Shown here: positions 1 through 8,104 of the stretch, piece by piece
Numbering within the stretch: position 1 is the stretch's first letter
Layout: each line of letters opens with the position of its first letter
DNA from: Prosthecobacter dejongeii
GTDB lineage: Bacteria; Verrucomicrobiota; Verrucomicrobiia; Verrucomicrobiales; Verrucomicrobiaceae
Reading direction: 5' to 3'
DNA: 64,000 nt
Assembly (NCBI RefSeq): GCF_014203045.1
Contig: NZ_JACHIF010000001.1
Location: 124,001 to 188,000 of the forward strand
Position numbers and translations under genes: made by a program
The notes under the pieces: generated by a model
The model's database searches: none
What the model saw: the letters and a program-made list of their open reading frames with translations, nothing else
What the model was told of the DNA's origin: nothing

Positions 1-320
1 AGGTAAGCGGGTAAGACGGAGATGAGATCCACCACCCCGAAGAAGCTCAAAGCGTAGCGCAGGGGCCGACGCACGGACCATAAGCGCGCCAGATACTCGA
101 CCGTGAAAAGTACCGTGAAGATCCACTCCAGCACGTTAAAAAAACGCACGTTCGGCAGGCGGATTTCATCCACACTTTCTAAGATGATAGTGAGCACACT
201 CAGGCCGATCAACCACAGAAGCACCACATCAAAAGCACGGCCCACAGGGGTATCCGAAAGAAAAATGATTCGCCAGAGACGTTCGCGCCTCGGAGAGGGG
301 TCAGGAGGGGCAGCACTCAT
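1..320 (-). CDS. Voltage-gated ion channel, N-terminal part (cut by window edge)
   Basis: This is a 106-residue open N-terminus that continues past base 1. It starts at an ATG read from 320 and has no stop inside the window. The protein begins with a short charged Pro/Arg segment, then a membrane helix (about residues 32-46, VVLLWLIGLSVLTII), an acidic turn (ESVDEI), and a second helix with an acidic end (FFNVLEWIFTVLFTVEYLARLW) followed by RYALSFFGVVDLISVLPAYL. This order, with the VEYxxRLW and VVDLxSxLP motifs, is that of S1-S3 of the voltage-sensor domain in Kv-like bacterial ion transporters. The S4 helix, pore and selectivity filter would lie outside the window, so ion selectivity cannot be judged. 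The family assignment rests on the S2/S3 motifs. Confidence 0.75.
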   Translation of the reverse strand, partial: MSAAPPDPSPRRERLWRIIFLSDTPVGRAFDVVLLWLIGLSVLTIILESVDEIRLPNVRFFNVLEWIFTVLFTVEYLARLWSVRRPLRYALSFFGVVDLISVLPAY

Positions 321-462
321 GCATTTTCATTCATCATCACCGGTGAGAGTGACGCCTAAAAAAGGGAAAGTCAGGCAGTCTTTTGTCTGTAGGAAGTATT
401 GTGGGAGCTCATTGACGGAACACCCACCAGTGCGTGGATCGAAACAAAGAGCCTGCCATCCA

Positions 463-2574
463 CTAATCCGTCATAAGAATTTGGAAAAGATTGTGATAGC
501 GGTCCGTCCAAAGAGGTACATCCAGGGTGGGTTCGTCCACGGGTTCATCGGCCGGGGTAGCATTCAGAAAGGCGGTATTCTGGGTCACTAGCATGTAGTC
601 TGTATCGTCGTCATCACCCATCTGCACGGTGATGACACGGGTGGTTTTCCAGCCCATGGCTTCTGCTTGTTTCACTACGACGGGAGCGAGGATGAGGTAG
701 CTGTTGGTCACATGCACGACGATGATGCCGTCTGGCTTCATGTGACGGTGGTAGATTTGAAAGGCCTCGCGTGTCAGTAGATGCATGGGGATGGCATCCC
801 CACTGAAAGCGTCTAGCAACAGCACATCAAACTGTTGGCTGGGCTCACGCTCGAGCATCAGACGGGCATCCCCGATGACGGTGGTGACAGTAGCGCCGCG
901 CTTTTCAGCGTCGGAAAGGTAGGTAAAATGTTTGCGCGCCAGGCGAACCACGTCGGGATTGATCTCGTAAAAACGAAAGTCATGGGCGTTCTGGGCATAG
1001 CAGGCGGCAGTGCCTGCCCCAAGGCCCACGATGCCCACTTTCGCACCTTTTTGGTCTGCCAGTCGCCCCAGCGCGCGACCAATGCCCGTGTGGCGCCCAT
1101 AGTAGGTCACAGGCTCCTGGCGGTAGAGATCGCCCAGATTTTGCATGCCGTGAACGATGCCACCGTGGGTAAGCGTGCGGTATTCATTTTCCAGCCCTGT
1201 ATCGTAGTCTTCATCCACATGCACCGTGCCGTAAAAGTTGCGTACGCGCTCCAGACGGGGCTCCACCTTGGTGGTCTTTTCTGCAAGGAACCCTACGCCC
1301 AGGCTCCCCAACACCGCTGCCACTCCTGCCAGCGGAAAGCCGACCCAGCGCCGCGATAGCCGCACCCCCGCCACCGCCAGGGTGATGGTGGCGACGAACA
1401 GACTGGCCAGCAACGCCAGCGGCCACTCCATGTAGGTGACAAAAACTCGTGGAGCTACCAAGCTAACCAGCAGACCGCCCAGCGCCCCGCCAGCGGACAT
1501 GAGCAAGTAAAACTCCGTTAAGCGTGAGGGGCTAGGTTTCAGCCGTGCTAGTTCGCCATGACAGAGCAGGCAGGCCAAAAACATGGCACTAAAGCACCAG
1601 ACGATTTCAGCTAGGTAATTCGGTGTCAGGTCCACATCCCAGCCCAGGTGCTTTTCGCCGGCCGTAATAAATAGCACCGCCATGGCCAGCGGAGCCCACA
1701 GTCCCCGCAGGTACCAGCGCTCATGCTCAAAACAGAGGATGAAGGTGAGCAGGTAGAGGCTCAGGGGCACCACCCACATGAAAGGCACCACAGCCACGTC
1801 CTGGCAGACGTGATTCGTAGTGGCCAAAAGCATCACACTGGCCAGCGCAGGCAAGGCCACCCAGAGCAGGCGATGCCACCACGGCGGCGCGTTTTCCACC
1901 AGCGTAGATAGGCTCGTAGCTTCGGCGTCATGGGTCGCCGATGGCACTTTTTCAGTGGAAGAAACTGACCGCGTGACCTTCCATACCAGCGTGGCGGAAA
2001 GTGCGGCGAAAAGAACAAATGCGCCGGACCATAACCACGTCTGCACCGTTACCTCCAGCAGCGGCTCAAAGAAAAAGGGGTAACTTAGCAACGCCAACAA
2101 AGAGCCGATGTTCGAAAGTGCATAGAGCCGCCAGGGCGTTCCCCCCGGCACCGCACGTGTGAACCACACCTGTGCCAGCGGACTAGTACTAGAAAGAATA
2201 AAGTAGGGCAGTCCCACGGTGCCTAACAATAATAGCAGGATCCGGCCCGCAGGCTCTTCATCCCCAGCGGGTTTCCACCCTTCCCCAGGGGCGATGGGCA
2301 GCACGACCAGAGCCGCCAGCAGCAGTCCGCTGTGGACCAAGGCCTGCGTGCGTGGACGTAACTTGGTCAGCAAGTGCGCATAGGTGTACCCGGCAAAAAG
2401 AACGATCTGGAAAAACACCATGCAGGTGGTCCACACCCCTGGACTGCCACCGAACCAAGGCAGGATGAACTTACTGATCACGGGCTGGACCTGAAACAGC
2501 AAAAAGGCGCTGAGCAGGCTGAGAGTCCCGAGCAAAAAAGCCACAGGCAGGCGGAAGGCAGAGAAAAGGGACAT
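463..2574 (-). CDS. Fused MFS-type membrane protein / spermidine synthase-like methyltransferase fold
   Basis: This 703-residue protein has an N-terminal region of many hydrophobic helices (about residues 1-420), resembling the membrane part of fused MFS/spermidine synthase proteins. A soluble C-terminal Rossmann domain follows. The nucleotide-binding motif is VGIVGLGAGTAACY with the acidic FYEINPDVV strand. VIGDAR and VLLLDAFSGDAIPMHLLT come next, matching the polyamine synthase fold. In this family aminopropyl transfer is presumed rather than shown, and no SAM decarboxylase gene is nearby to supply decarboxylated SAM. It lies divergent from the ECF sigma gene at 2709. The ATG at 2574 places the first helix at the N-terminus, and there is no clear ribosome binding site. 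The cut-off ion channel gene is 142 bp downstream on the same strand. Confidence 0.85.
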   Translation of the reverse strand: MSLFSAFRLPVAFLLGTLSLLSAFLLFQVQPVISKFILPWFGGSPGVWTTCMVFFQIVLFAGYTYAHLLTKLRPRTQALVHSGLLLAALVVLPIAPGEGWKPAGDEEPAGRILLLLLGTVGLPYFILSSTSPLAQVWFTRAVPGGTPWRLYALSNIGSLLALLSYPFFFEPLLEVTVQTWLWSGAFVLFAALSATLVWKVTRSVSSTEKVPSATHDAEATSLSTLVENAPPWWHRLLWVALPALASVMLLATTNHVCQDVAVVPFMWVVPLSLYLLTFILCFEHERWYLRGLWAPLAMAVLFITAGEKHLGWDVDLTPNYLAEIVWCFSAMFLACLLCHGELARLKPSPSRLTEFYLLMSAGGALGGLLVSLVAPRVFVTYMEWPLALLASLFVATITLAVAGVRLSRRWVGFPLAGVAAVLGSLGVGFLAEKTTKVEPRLERVRNFYGTVHVDEDYDTGLENEYRTLTHGGIVHGMQNLGDLYRQEPVTYYGRHTGIGRALGRLADQKGAKVGIVGLGAGTAACYAQNAHDFRFYEINPDVVRLARKHFTYLSDAEKRGATVTTVIGDARLMLEREPSQQFDVLLLDAFSGDAIPMHLLTREAFQIYHRHMKPDGIIVVHVTNSYLILAPVVVKQAEAMGWKTTRVITVQMGDDDDTDYMLVTQNTAFLNATPADEPVDEPTLDVPLWTDRYHNLFQILMTD

Positions 2575-2629
2575 TCAGGGAAGAGAAAGGTGGCTCACCA
2601 AGATAAGTAGGTCGTAAACCCAGCCAACG

Positions 2630-2648
2630 GAACATTGTCGCAACGTTC
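2630..2648. promoter_or_regulatory. Interrupted palindrome in divergent promoter region
   Basis: GAAC-n-TTG-TCG-CAA-n-GTTC forms an imperfect 19-bp inverted repeat. It sits between the divergent spermidine-synthase-like gene and the ECF sigma gene. It could be an operator for either gene. There is no other support, and the regulator is unknown. Confidence 0.3.
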
Positions 2649-2708
2649 TTCATAACCGTCTCTAACAAATCTCTTCCCCAGCCGTTAGAAAAGTCGCAAA
2701 GTGAACGC

Positions 2709-3248
2709 ATGTCCGTCCAGCCTCATCAAGATGAAGCCTCCCTCCTCGTCAGGCGGGCGCTGGACCAGTACGAGAGCAATCTCATTGCCTACACGGCAGG
2801 TATCCTCAATGGAGACTATGAACGCGCCCGCGATGTGGTGCAGGACGCCCTCCTCAAGCTTTACCTTACCGACCCCGATAAAGTGCGGGACAACCTCAAA
2901 GCCTGGCTTTTTACCGTCTGTCGAAATCGAGCCCTGGACATCCTCCGCAAGGACCACCGGCTGGATCTGGGGAACGACGACGCCATGGACAGCGCCGTCT
3001 CTTTTGATCCAGATCCCGCAGAAAATGCGGACTCCCAAGAGCTGCATGCCCGCCTCTGGGAACTGGTGGAAAAACTGCGCCCTAACCAACGCGAGGTCAT
3101 CCGCCTCAAATTCATGCATGACTGCTCCTACCAGCAGATTGCCGATGTCACTGGCCTCACCGTGGGCAATGTCGGCTTCATCATGCATGTGGCCATCAAG
3201 AAACTGCGGGAACTCCTGAACCGCGAACTGGCCAGCCGCTCCCACTAA
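2709..3248 (+). CDS. ECF-type sigma-70 family RNA polymerase sigma factor
   Basis: This 179-residue sigma factor has only regions 2 and 4. Region 2 (about residues 22-88) includes ARDVVQDALLKLY and the helix LKAWLFTVCRNRALDILRKDHR. Region 4 (about 115-170) has the helix-turn-helix LRPNQREVIRLKFMHDCSYQQIADVTGLTVGNVGFIMHVAIKKLRELL. It starts at the ATG at 2709; no strong ribosome binding site is visible. The membrane protein beginning 14 bp after its stop has a cytoplasmic N-terminal segment and is the likely partner or anti-sigma factor, so the two genes are probably one operon. The signal and target promoters are unknown. Confidence 0.93.
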   Translation: MSVQPHQDEASLLVRRALDQYESNLIAYTAGILNGDYERARDVVQDALLKLYLTDPDKVRDNLKAWLFTVCRNRALDILRKDHRLDLGNDDAMDSAVSFDPDPAENADSQELHARLWELVEKLRPNQREVIRLKFMHDCSYQQIADVTGLTVGNVGFIMHVAIKKLRELLNRELASRSH

Positions 3249-3262
3249 TTTCCCCCAATTTT

Positions 3263-4675
3263 ATGAAACCTTCCTCGCAAGAAAACCCCGATCTCACGGC
3301 TTACGCCTTGGGGGAATTGCACGCGCGCCAGGCTCGAGACATTCACTCCCTGCTCGCGGCCTGCCCAGTCGCCACGCATGAGCTGGAGCAGGTGGAAGCC
3401 GTTACCGATGCCCTCCGCCAGGGTGCTCCCATCCCGCAAGAACGCCTGCGTCCTGAGCAGAGACACGCCGTTCTCTACCCTGCCAGCCTACCCCGCCGTA
3501 TGGCCCCGCTCATGCCCCGGCCTGCACCGCGCCGCGCTTCCGTCCTGCGTCCCTTTTTGGTTGGCGTTTTGAAAGCCGCAGCCGTGCTCACCCTCACCGG
3601 TGCAGCCTACCTCGTAGGTCGTCACAGTGGTCTTGGCGGTGGCTCTAGCACTTCCACCGTGGCCATGGCCTCAGAACCCGTTACGACGATGCCGAAGGTC
3701 GAGGCCCCCATGCCTGCTCCCCAGGTGAAAGCTCCTGAAGCTGCCGTATTGGTTAAGGCCACTCCAGCCCCTGAAAAAGCCCCCGTCGTGGTCATTGCCC
3801 CTGCGCCGGAACCGCAACGGACAGCAGCGGTCGCGGTCAAGCCTGCCGTTTCCACTCCTGCGACGGTGACCAGCCCTGCCCTTGTCGCCTCCGCCCCTGT
3901 GGTACGCCCGGTGGCCGTAACCAGCCCTGGGAAACACACCCACTTTGTCAATGCAAGCCGTCAAGCTGTGGACCAATTTGCGCTCGCTCCGGCCCAAATC
4001 CGCCCACTACCTGCTAAGGTGAACCGTCAAGAACTCCTAGCTGCACCCGCCCCCCTCACCACCCCAGAGGTGAAGGATACGGGTAAACCGCGCACTCCGG
4101 ATCTCTACATCCACTCCTGGAAGGCGGAGGTCACCACCTGCCCCTGGAATGAAGGGCACCGCCTGCTGCGCGTGAGCATCCAGTTGCCAGCAGATCAGCC
4201 CGCTGCCCTCACCCCGGCCACCTATCCCCTGCGTGTCACCTTCGACCCTAAAAACGTCCGTGAATACCGCCAGCTCTGCGAGCGCCACCAGCCTGCGGCG
4301 GAACTGCGCCAGTCCGGCACCCACGTCGTTTGGTATGAATTCCTACCAAATGGTGACGTCACAGCCAACAAGACGGTAGCCACGGTGACTCTGGACAAAG
4401 GCCGTTTCACCACCCAGGCCGTGGGCCCCTTCGACAGCACTAAACTCGCCGTGCAAGATCGAGGTGAGGCCTGGCAAAATGCTCGCGAAGACTTCATTTT
4501 TGACAGCGCGGTTGTCAGCTTTGGCCTGCTCATGCGCGGCCTGCCACAGACGCCACAGCTCAATCACGCCCTGGTCCTCTCTCTGGCAGAAAAAGCCCAG
4601 AGCCCTGACCCCACGGGTGATCGCCGTCGTTTCATCAAACTCGTTCGCGAAGCTGCACTCGCCGCAGGCCTGTAG
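3263..4675 (+). CDS. YfbK-like membrane protein lacking the VWA domain; probable sigma-factor partner
   Basis: This 470-residue protein has three parts. The N-terminal soluble segment (about 1-90; DLTAYALGELHARQARDIHSLLAACP) resembles the N-terminal YfbK-like or anti-sigma zinc-finger-like region. One membrane helix follows (about 93-117, GVLKAAAVLTLTGAAYLVGRHSG), then a long Ala/Pro/Val-rich linker (about 125-270). The C-terminal domain (about 275-470) resembles the C-terminal domain of YfbK (DUF3520): GPFDSTKLAVQDRGEAWQNAREDFIFDSAVVSFGLLMRG and the ending RRRFIKLVREAA. Members of that family usually carry a VWA domain between these ends, but here no MIDAS motif (DxSxS) is present. It follows the ECF sigma gene by 14 bp, so it may anchor or restrain that sigma factor at the membrane. 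That role is inference. Confidence 0.75.
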   Translation: MKPSSQENPDLTAYALGELHARQARDIHSLLAACPVATHELEQVEAVTDALRQGAPIPQERLRPEQRHAVLYPASLPRRMAPLMPRPAPRRASVLRPFLVGVLKAAAVLTLTGAAYLVGRHSGLGGGSSTSTVAMASEPVTTMPKVEAPMPAPQVKAPEAAVLVKATPAPEKAPVVVIAPAPEPQRTAAVAVKPAVSTPATVTSPALVASAPVVRPVAVTSPGKHTHFVNASRQAVDQFALAPAQIRPLPAKVNRQELLAAPAPLTTPEVKDTGKPRTPDLYIHSWKAEVTTCPWNEGHRLLRVSIQLPADQPAALTPATYPLRVTFDPKNVREYRQLCERHQPAAELRQSGTHVVWYEFLPNGDVTANKTVATVTLDKGRFTTQAVGPFDSTKLAVQDRGEAWQNAREDFIFDSAVVSFGLLMRGLPQTPQLNHALVLSLAEKAQSPDPTGDRRRFIKLVREAALAAGL

Positions 4676-4725
4676 TGGCAGCAGCTCAAGAAATCCTCAG
4701 CGGGTGTGAGTCGCCTTAACGGTGT

Positions 4726-5208
4726 CTATTTGGCCAGCGCCACATCGTGCTCGGCCTTGTATTTACACTGACCAGTTTTAGCGAATTCATCGCAGTGGGC
4801 CTGAATGCGCATGGCTTTCATTTGTGGCTGGAAACCAAGGCGACGGGTGATGCAGTCATGCAGGACGGCGCTGTGCTCGTCCTCAAACTCCACAACTCGG
4901 TCACAATCCAGGCAAATGAGGTGGTTGTGCTGCGGTTTATCGAGAAAATTGGGATCGTAGTACGTCTGGTCACGACCTAGGTCCACCTCGCGGAGCAGGT
5001 CACAATCTACAAGCAACTGCAAAGTGCGATAGACGGTGGCGCGGGAAACAGTGCGGTCCAGTTTGCGGGCTTTTTCCAGCAACTCTTCAGCATTGAAATG
5101 ATCATCGGTAGCAAAGGCAGCCTCAACGATGGTCTCGCGCTGTTTGGTACGGCGCAGACCGGTATTGGTCAGGTGCGCTTCCAGGCGCTCTTTCACTCGT
5201 GGATCCAT
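4726..5208 (-). CDS. Fur family metal-dependent transcriptional repressor
   Basis: This 160-residue regulator has an N-terminal winged helix (about 1-85; NTGLRRTKQRETIVEAAF and VSRATVYRTLQLLVDCDLL) and a C-terminal metal-binding dimerisation domain with HNHLICLDCDRVVEFED. The region near LDCD keeps one Cys of the usual CxxC pair, and a further Cys lies near the end (TGQCKYK). Fur, Zur and PerR all share this layout, and I cannot tell which metal is sensed. I chose the ATG at 5208; an upstream GTG at 5256 would add 16 residues not typical of the family. The gene converges on the YfbK-like gene and is divergent from the M23 peptidase gene. Confidence 0.92.
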   Translation of the reverse strand: MDPRVKERLEAHLTNTGLRRTKQRETIVEAAFATDDHFNAEELLEKARKLDRTVSRATVYRTLQLLVDCDLLREVDLGRDQTYYDPNFLDKPQHNHLICLDCDRVVEFEDEHSAVLHDCITRRLGFQPQMKAMRIQAHCDEFAKTGQCKYKAEHDVALAK

Positions 5209-5306
5209 ATTGAGAACCGTGTAGCCTAATTGAGACTGAACGCAAGTTTGGATCACACTTTGATCGTATTGTTCGCATGGTGTTGAATGGACTCATCCGT
5301 CCCACC

Positions 5307-6005
5307 ATGCGTCTTCCTTCACTCTTCACCTTTCTACTTCTGGTCCTCCTCGGCTGGATGCTGTGGGAGAGGATTGGACTGAAGGTGTGGATGGCGCGGC
5401 ACTTTGAATCCCCGCTGGAGCGGCCCCTGGATCCTGCTTTTTTGCGCCTGAGCCCACTGGAAATCGTGCAACTGCCACTGGCGGTACGGTTTGACTACCC
5501 CATGGGCACGGCGCATGGCGCATTTACTTACAATGCGCAGCCTTTCCGAATTTCCCGTCATTTGGGCGATGATTTGAATGGCATTGGAGGGGGGAACTCA
5601 GATTTGGGGGATGCTGTGTATGCAGCAGGAATAGGCCAGGTAGTGTATGCGGGGGTGCCTGGGCCTGGGTGGGGAAACATGGTGATCCTGGCCCATCGAG
5701 TGCCGGATCTGGAGGATGCGGGCCAGGAGCGGGTGTACCAAACCGTGTATGCGCACCTGGACCAGATTTTGGCTCAGCCAGGAAAGACGGTGAATCGGGG
5801 TGAAAAAATAGGCACGGTGGGGACTGCCAATGGGCAATATCTGGCGCATCTGCACTTTGAGGTCCGTGAAGGGCCGTATATAAATCCCGGCCAGGGATAC
5901 GCCGATGCCCCACTGAATCGTGTCTCACCCGAGGCCTTCATTGCTCAACGGCGCGGGGCACCCGATGAACAGATGAACGCCCCACCGAAGCTCAATCGAC
6001 GATAG
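5307..6005 (+). CDS. M23 (LytM-type) peptidoglycan endopeptidase, membrane-anchored
   Basis: This protein of about 232 residues starts with a signal or anchor helix (MRLPSLFTFLLLVLLGWMLW). The peptidase domain (about 75-215) keeps the LytM signatures: HLGDDLNG (zinc-binding His and Asp), NMVILAH, VYAHLDQI and the final HLHFEV. Family members cleave peptide cross-links in peptidoglycan or act as non-catalytic amidase activators; here the zinc ligands look intact, so catalysis is likely. I preferred the ATG at 5307; an in-frame ATG at 5277 would add ten residues. The gene is divergent from the Fur gene and convergent with the DUF1592-type cytochrome gene, whose stop lies 9 bp away. Confidence 0.87.
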   Translation: MRLPSLFTFLLLVLLGWMLWERIGLKVWMARHFESPLERPLDPAFLRLSPLEIVQLPLAVRFDYPMGTAHGAFTYNAQPFRISRHLGDDLNGIGGGNSDLGDAVYAAGIGQVVYAGVPGPGWGNMVILAHRVPDLEDAGQERVYQTVYAHLDQILAQPGKTVNRGEKIGTVGTANGQYLAHLHFEVREGPYINPGQGYADAPLNRVSPEAFIAQRRGAPDEQMNAPPKLNRR

Positions 6006-6014
6006 AGCTATGAG

Positions 6015-7913
6015 CTATTGCCGCCGATGGGTAAAGGGGTAGCTCTGGGCCACAGCAATAAGTAGAGGTAAAGCGTGGTAGTCGTTTTTGACGAGCGTTT
6101 CCTCCAACCGCAGAAGAGTGGGCTGATCACGGGGCTCCAGGCCACGACCAAGTGCATAGCCCAAGAGGCGGGCGCAGAAGTTGCGCACGAATTTGTGCTT
6201 TTCAGTCATAAGGATGCGGCGCATTTCGGCTGGGCCTTTGAAGGTGCGTCCGTCCACAAAATTGGCAGAGACATCCAGAGCTTTGCCATTTTCATGCTCG
6301 CGCCATTTGCCGATGGGATCGAAATTTTCCAGCCCGAACCCAGGTGGGTCGAGGCGATTGTGACAGCCCATGCACTGGGCTTTGCTGCGGTGTTTTTCCA
6401 GTTGCTGGCGGAAGGTCAGATTTTCGATCTTGCGATCATCCTCGGGCAATGAGCCCACATTTGCAGGCGGCGGTGGGGGTGGAGTGCCCATGAGGGTCTC
6501 CAGCACCCATTTTCCGCGTAGCACAGGGCTGGTGCGTTGGGGGTACGCGGTGGCTGCCAGCATGCCCCCCATGCCGAGCACACCACCACGGCGCTCGTCC
6601 TTGAACATGACCCGGCGCATCTCGGACCCTTTCACATCGGGAATCTCATACAGACGCGCCAGTTCCTCATTCACAAAGGTGTATTTGCTATCCAGAAAAT
6701 CGAGCACGCGACCATTTTCCCGAAGAATGGCAGAGGAGAAATAAAGTCCCTCGTCATACATGGCCTGACGTAAACTTTGAGTGAATTCCTTGTACTTACC
6801 GCGATCAGGATCCACGGTGTTAAAGAGTGCATCCAGGCCCAACCACTGGGCGGCAAAGTGTTTTGTCAGGGCCTCCGCTTTGGGATCTGCCAGCATGCGC
6901 TTCACCTGGGATCCGATGACCGAAGGTTCATGGAGCTTGTCTTCATCCGCTAAACGGCTAAGTTCGGCATCTGGCATGGTGGACCAGAGGAAATAGGAGA
7001 GTCGCTGGGCCATTTCATGACCATTGACCTGCCAAGTTTGGGTTTCCCCAGGGCGATCTTGCTCCTGAAGAATGAGGAACTTAGGGGAAAGCAAAGCCGC
7101 TTTGAAAGCCCGCTTCAGAGAGGTTTCATAATCCATCCCAGCCTTCAATCCACGATCAAAAATGGCGAGCAAAGGCAAGACATCGGCGTCTGTGACAGGG
7201 CGGCGGTAAGCTCGGCGAGCAAAGGTGTGCAACGTTTCCTGAGCGGCCTGCTGAGGCTTTTTACTCTCACTGGGCCACTGGGTGATGAGTTGCTTTTTGA
7301 TCTCCCATTTACTCCAGGCAGCAGCCAATCCAGCATCCGTGGCTCCGATGAATTTCTCAATGAGAAGAGGTGGGATAAAAAGAGTATCGGCATTGTTATC
7401 AAAGCCCTCCCCCCCAGCACCATCCGTGGGGAAGGCATCTCCCAGCGTGTCACTTGCCCCATAAAGGAGGTCGCGCAGGGTCAGGCTATATTCACGACGG
7501 GTGAGGCGGCGGGCCTTGCGAAAGCCGGGGTCGGTGGGTGTTTGCGCCTTCACCGCTTGCTGCGCTTGCTGAATCCAATCGCCTAGTTTTTGCCGTTCCT
7601 GTTCCGTAGGCTGGATTTTTTCTTTGGGTGGGGGCATTTGACGAGTGCGCACCTGATCGCCGATTTTATCCCACAGACGCACATCCAGCCGGGCCGCCTT
7701 CGTGTCCCACAGAGGTTCCAAGTTGATATCGGCCTTGGCGGCATCTGCATCGTGGCACTCCAAGCAGTTTTTTTCCAAAAAGGGCAGAATATCTTTTTCC
7801 AGTCCCGAAAAGACTGCGGATTCATCCGCCGCCGCAGTGATAGTGAGAATACCACTGGCCCAAATTGCCCAAAAACTGCTGCGTTCGATCATGTAAGGAT
7901 GCATACGTGGCAC
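6015..7913 (-). CDS. Exported DUF1592/DUF1588-type planctomycete cytochrome c protein
   Basis: This 632-residue protein has a signal peptide (WAIWASGILTITAAADE), then an N-terminal planctomycete cytochrome c motif CLECHD (about residue 45). The domains follow in the family's usual order: DUF1587 (RKARRLTRREYSLTLRDLLY), DUF1595 (FARRAYRRPVTDADV), DUF1592 (MAQRLSYFLWSTMPDAEL), DUF1588 with a second heme motif CMGCHNRLDPPGFGLENFD (about residue 520), and DUF1585 near the end (LLGYALGRGLEP). The function is not established. Such proteins are abundant in Planctomycetes and Verrucomicrobia and are thought to be periplasmic heme proteins. They are usually encoded next to a DUF1552 gene, and none is present here. 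The start could also be the ATG 9 or 21 bp further in. Confidence 0.9.
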   Translation of the reverse strand: MPRMHPYMIERSSFWAIWASGILTITAAADESAVFSGLEKDILPFLEKNCLECHDADAAKADINLEPLWDTKAARLDVRLWDKIGDQVRTRQMPPPKEKIQPTEQERQKLGDWIQQAQQAVKAQTPTDPGFRKARRLTRREYSLTLRDLLYGASDTLGDAFPTDGAGGEGFDNNADTLFIPPLLIEKFIGATDAGLAAAWSKWEIKKQLITQWPSESKKPQQAAQETLHTFARRAYRRPVTDADVLPLLAIFDRGLKAGMDYETSLKRAFKAALLSPKFLILQEQDRPGETQTWQVNGHEMAQRLSYFLWSTMPDAELSRLADEDKLHEPSVIGSQVKRMLADPKAEALTKHFAAQWLGLDALFNTVDPDRGKYKEFTQSLRQAMYDEGLYFSSAILRENGRVLDFLDSKYTFVNEELARLYEIPDVKGSEMRRVMFKDERRGGVLGMGGMLAATAYPQRTSPVLRGKWVLETLMGTPPPPPPANVGSLPEDDRKIENLTFRQQLEKHRSKAQCMGCHNRLDPPGFGLENFDPIGKWREHENGKALDVSANFVDGRTFKGPAEMRRILMTEKHKFVRNFCARLLGYALGRGLEPRDQPTLLRLEETLVKNDYHALPLLIAVAQSYPFTHRRQ

Positions 7914-8104
7914 GGTTGGCTGCCTTTTTCCAGAACCGGAAAATGACGACCCAATTTCACTTTTCCTCCCAGTGGTTGACGGGGCCTCGCGGTTTTCTCT
8001 CTTGAAACCGCCCCCTGCGCCAGTAAATAGCGGCCCTCCTGCGCCTGGCCGCCTCCTGCGCTTCTTTTGACAAACTTGACTCCAGACTCCCTGATAACCT
8101 TCTC

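Noticed and set aside
2629-2661. GGAAC and CGTC elements resembling an ECF autoregulated promoter before the sigma gene
   Set aside because: The distance between the elements (over 20 bp) is larger than the usual 16-18 bp.
8067-8098. TTGACA and GATAAC as a promoter of the transketolase gene
   Set aside because: The spacing of about 20 bp is too long and the -10 match is poor, so I did not list it as a promoter.
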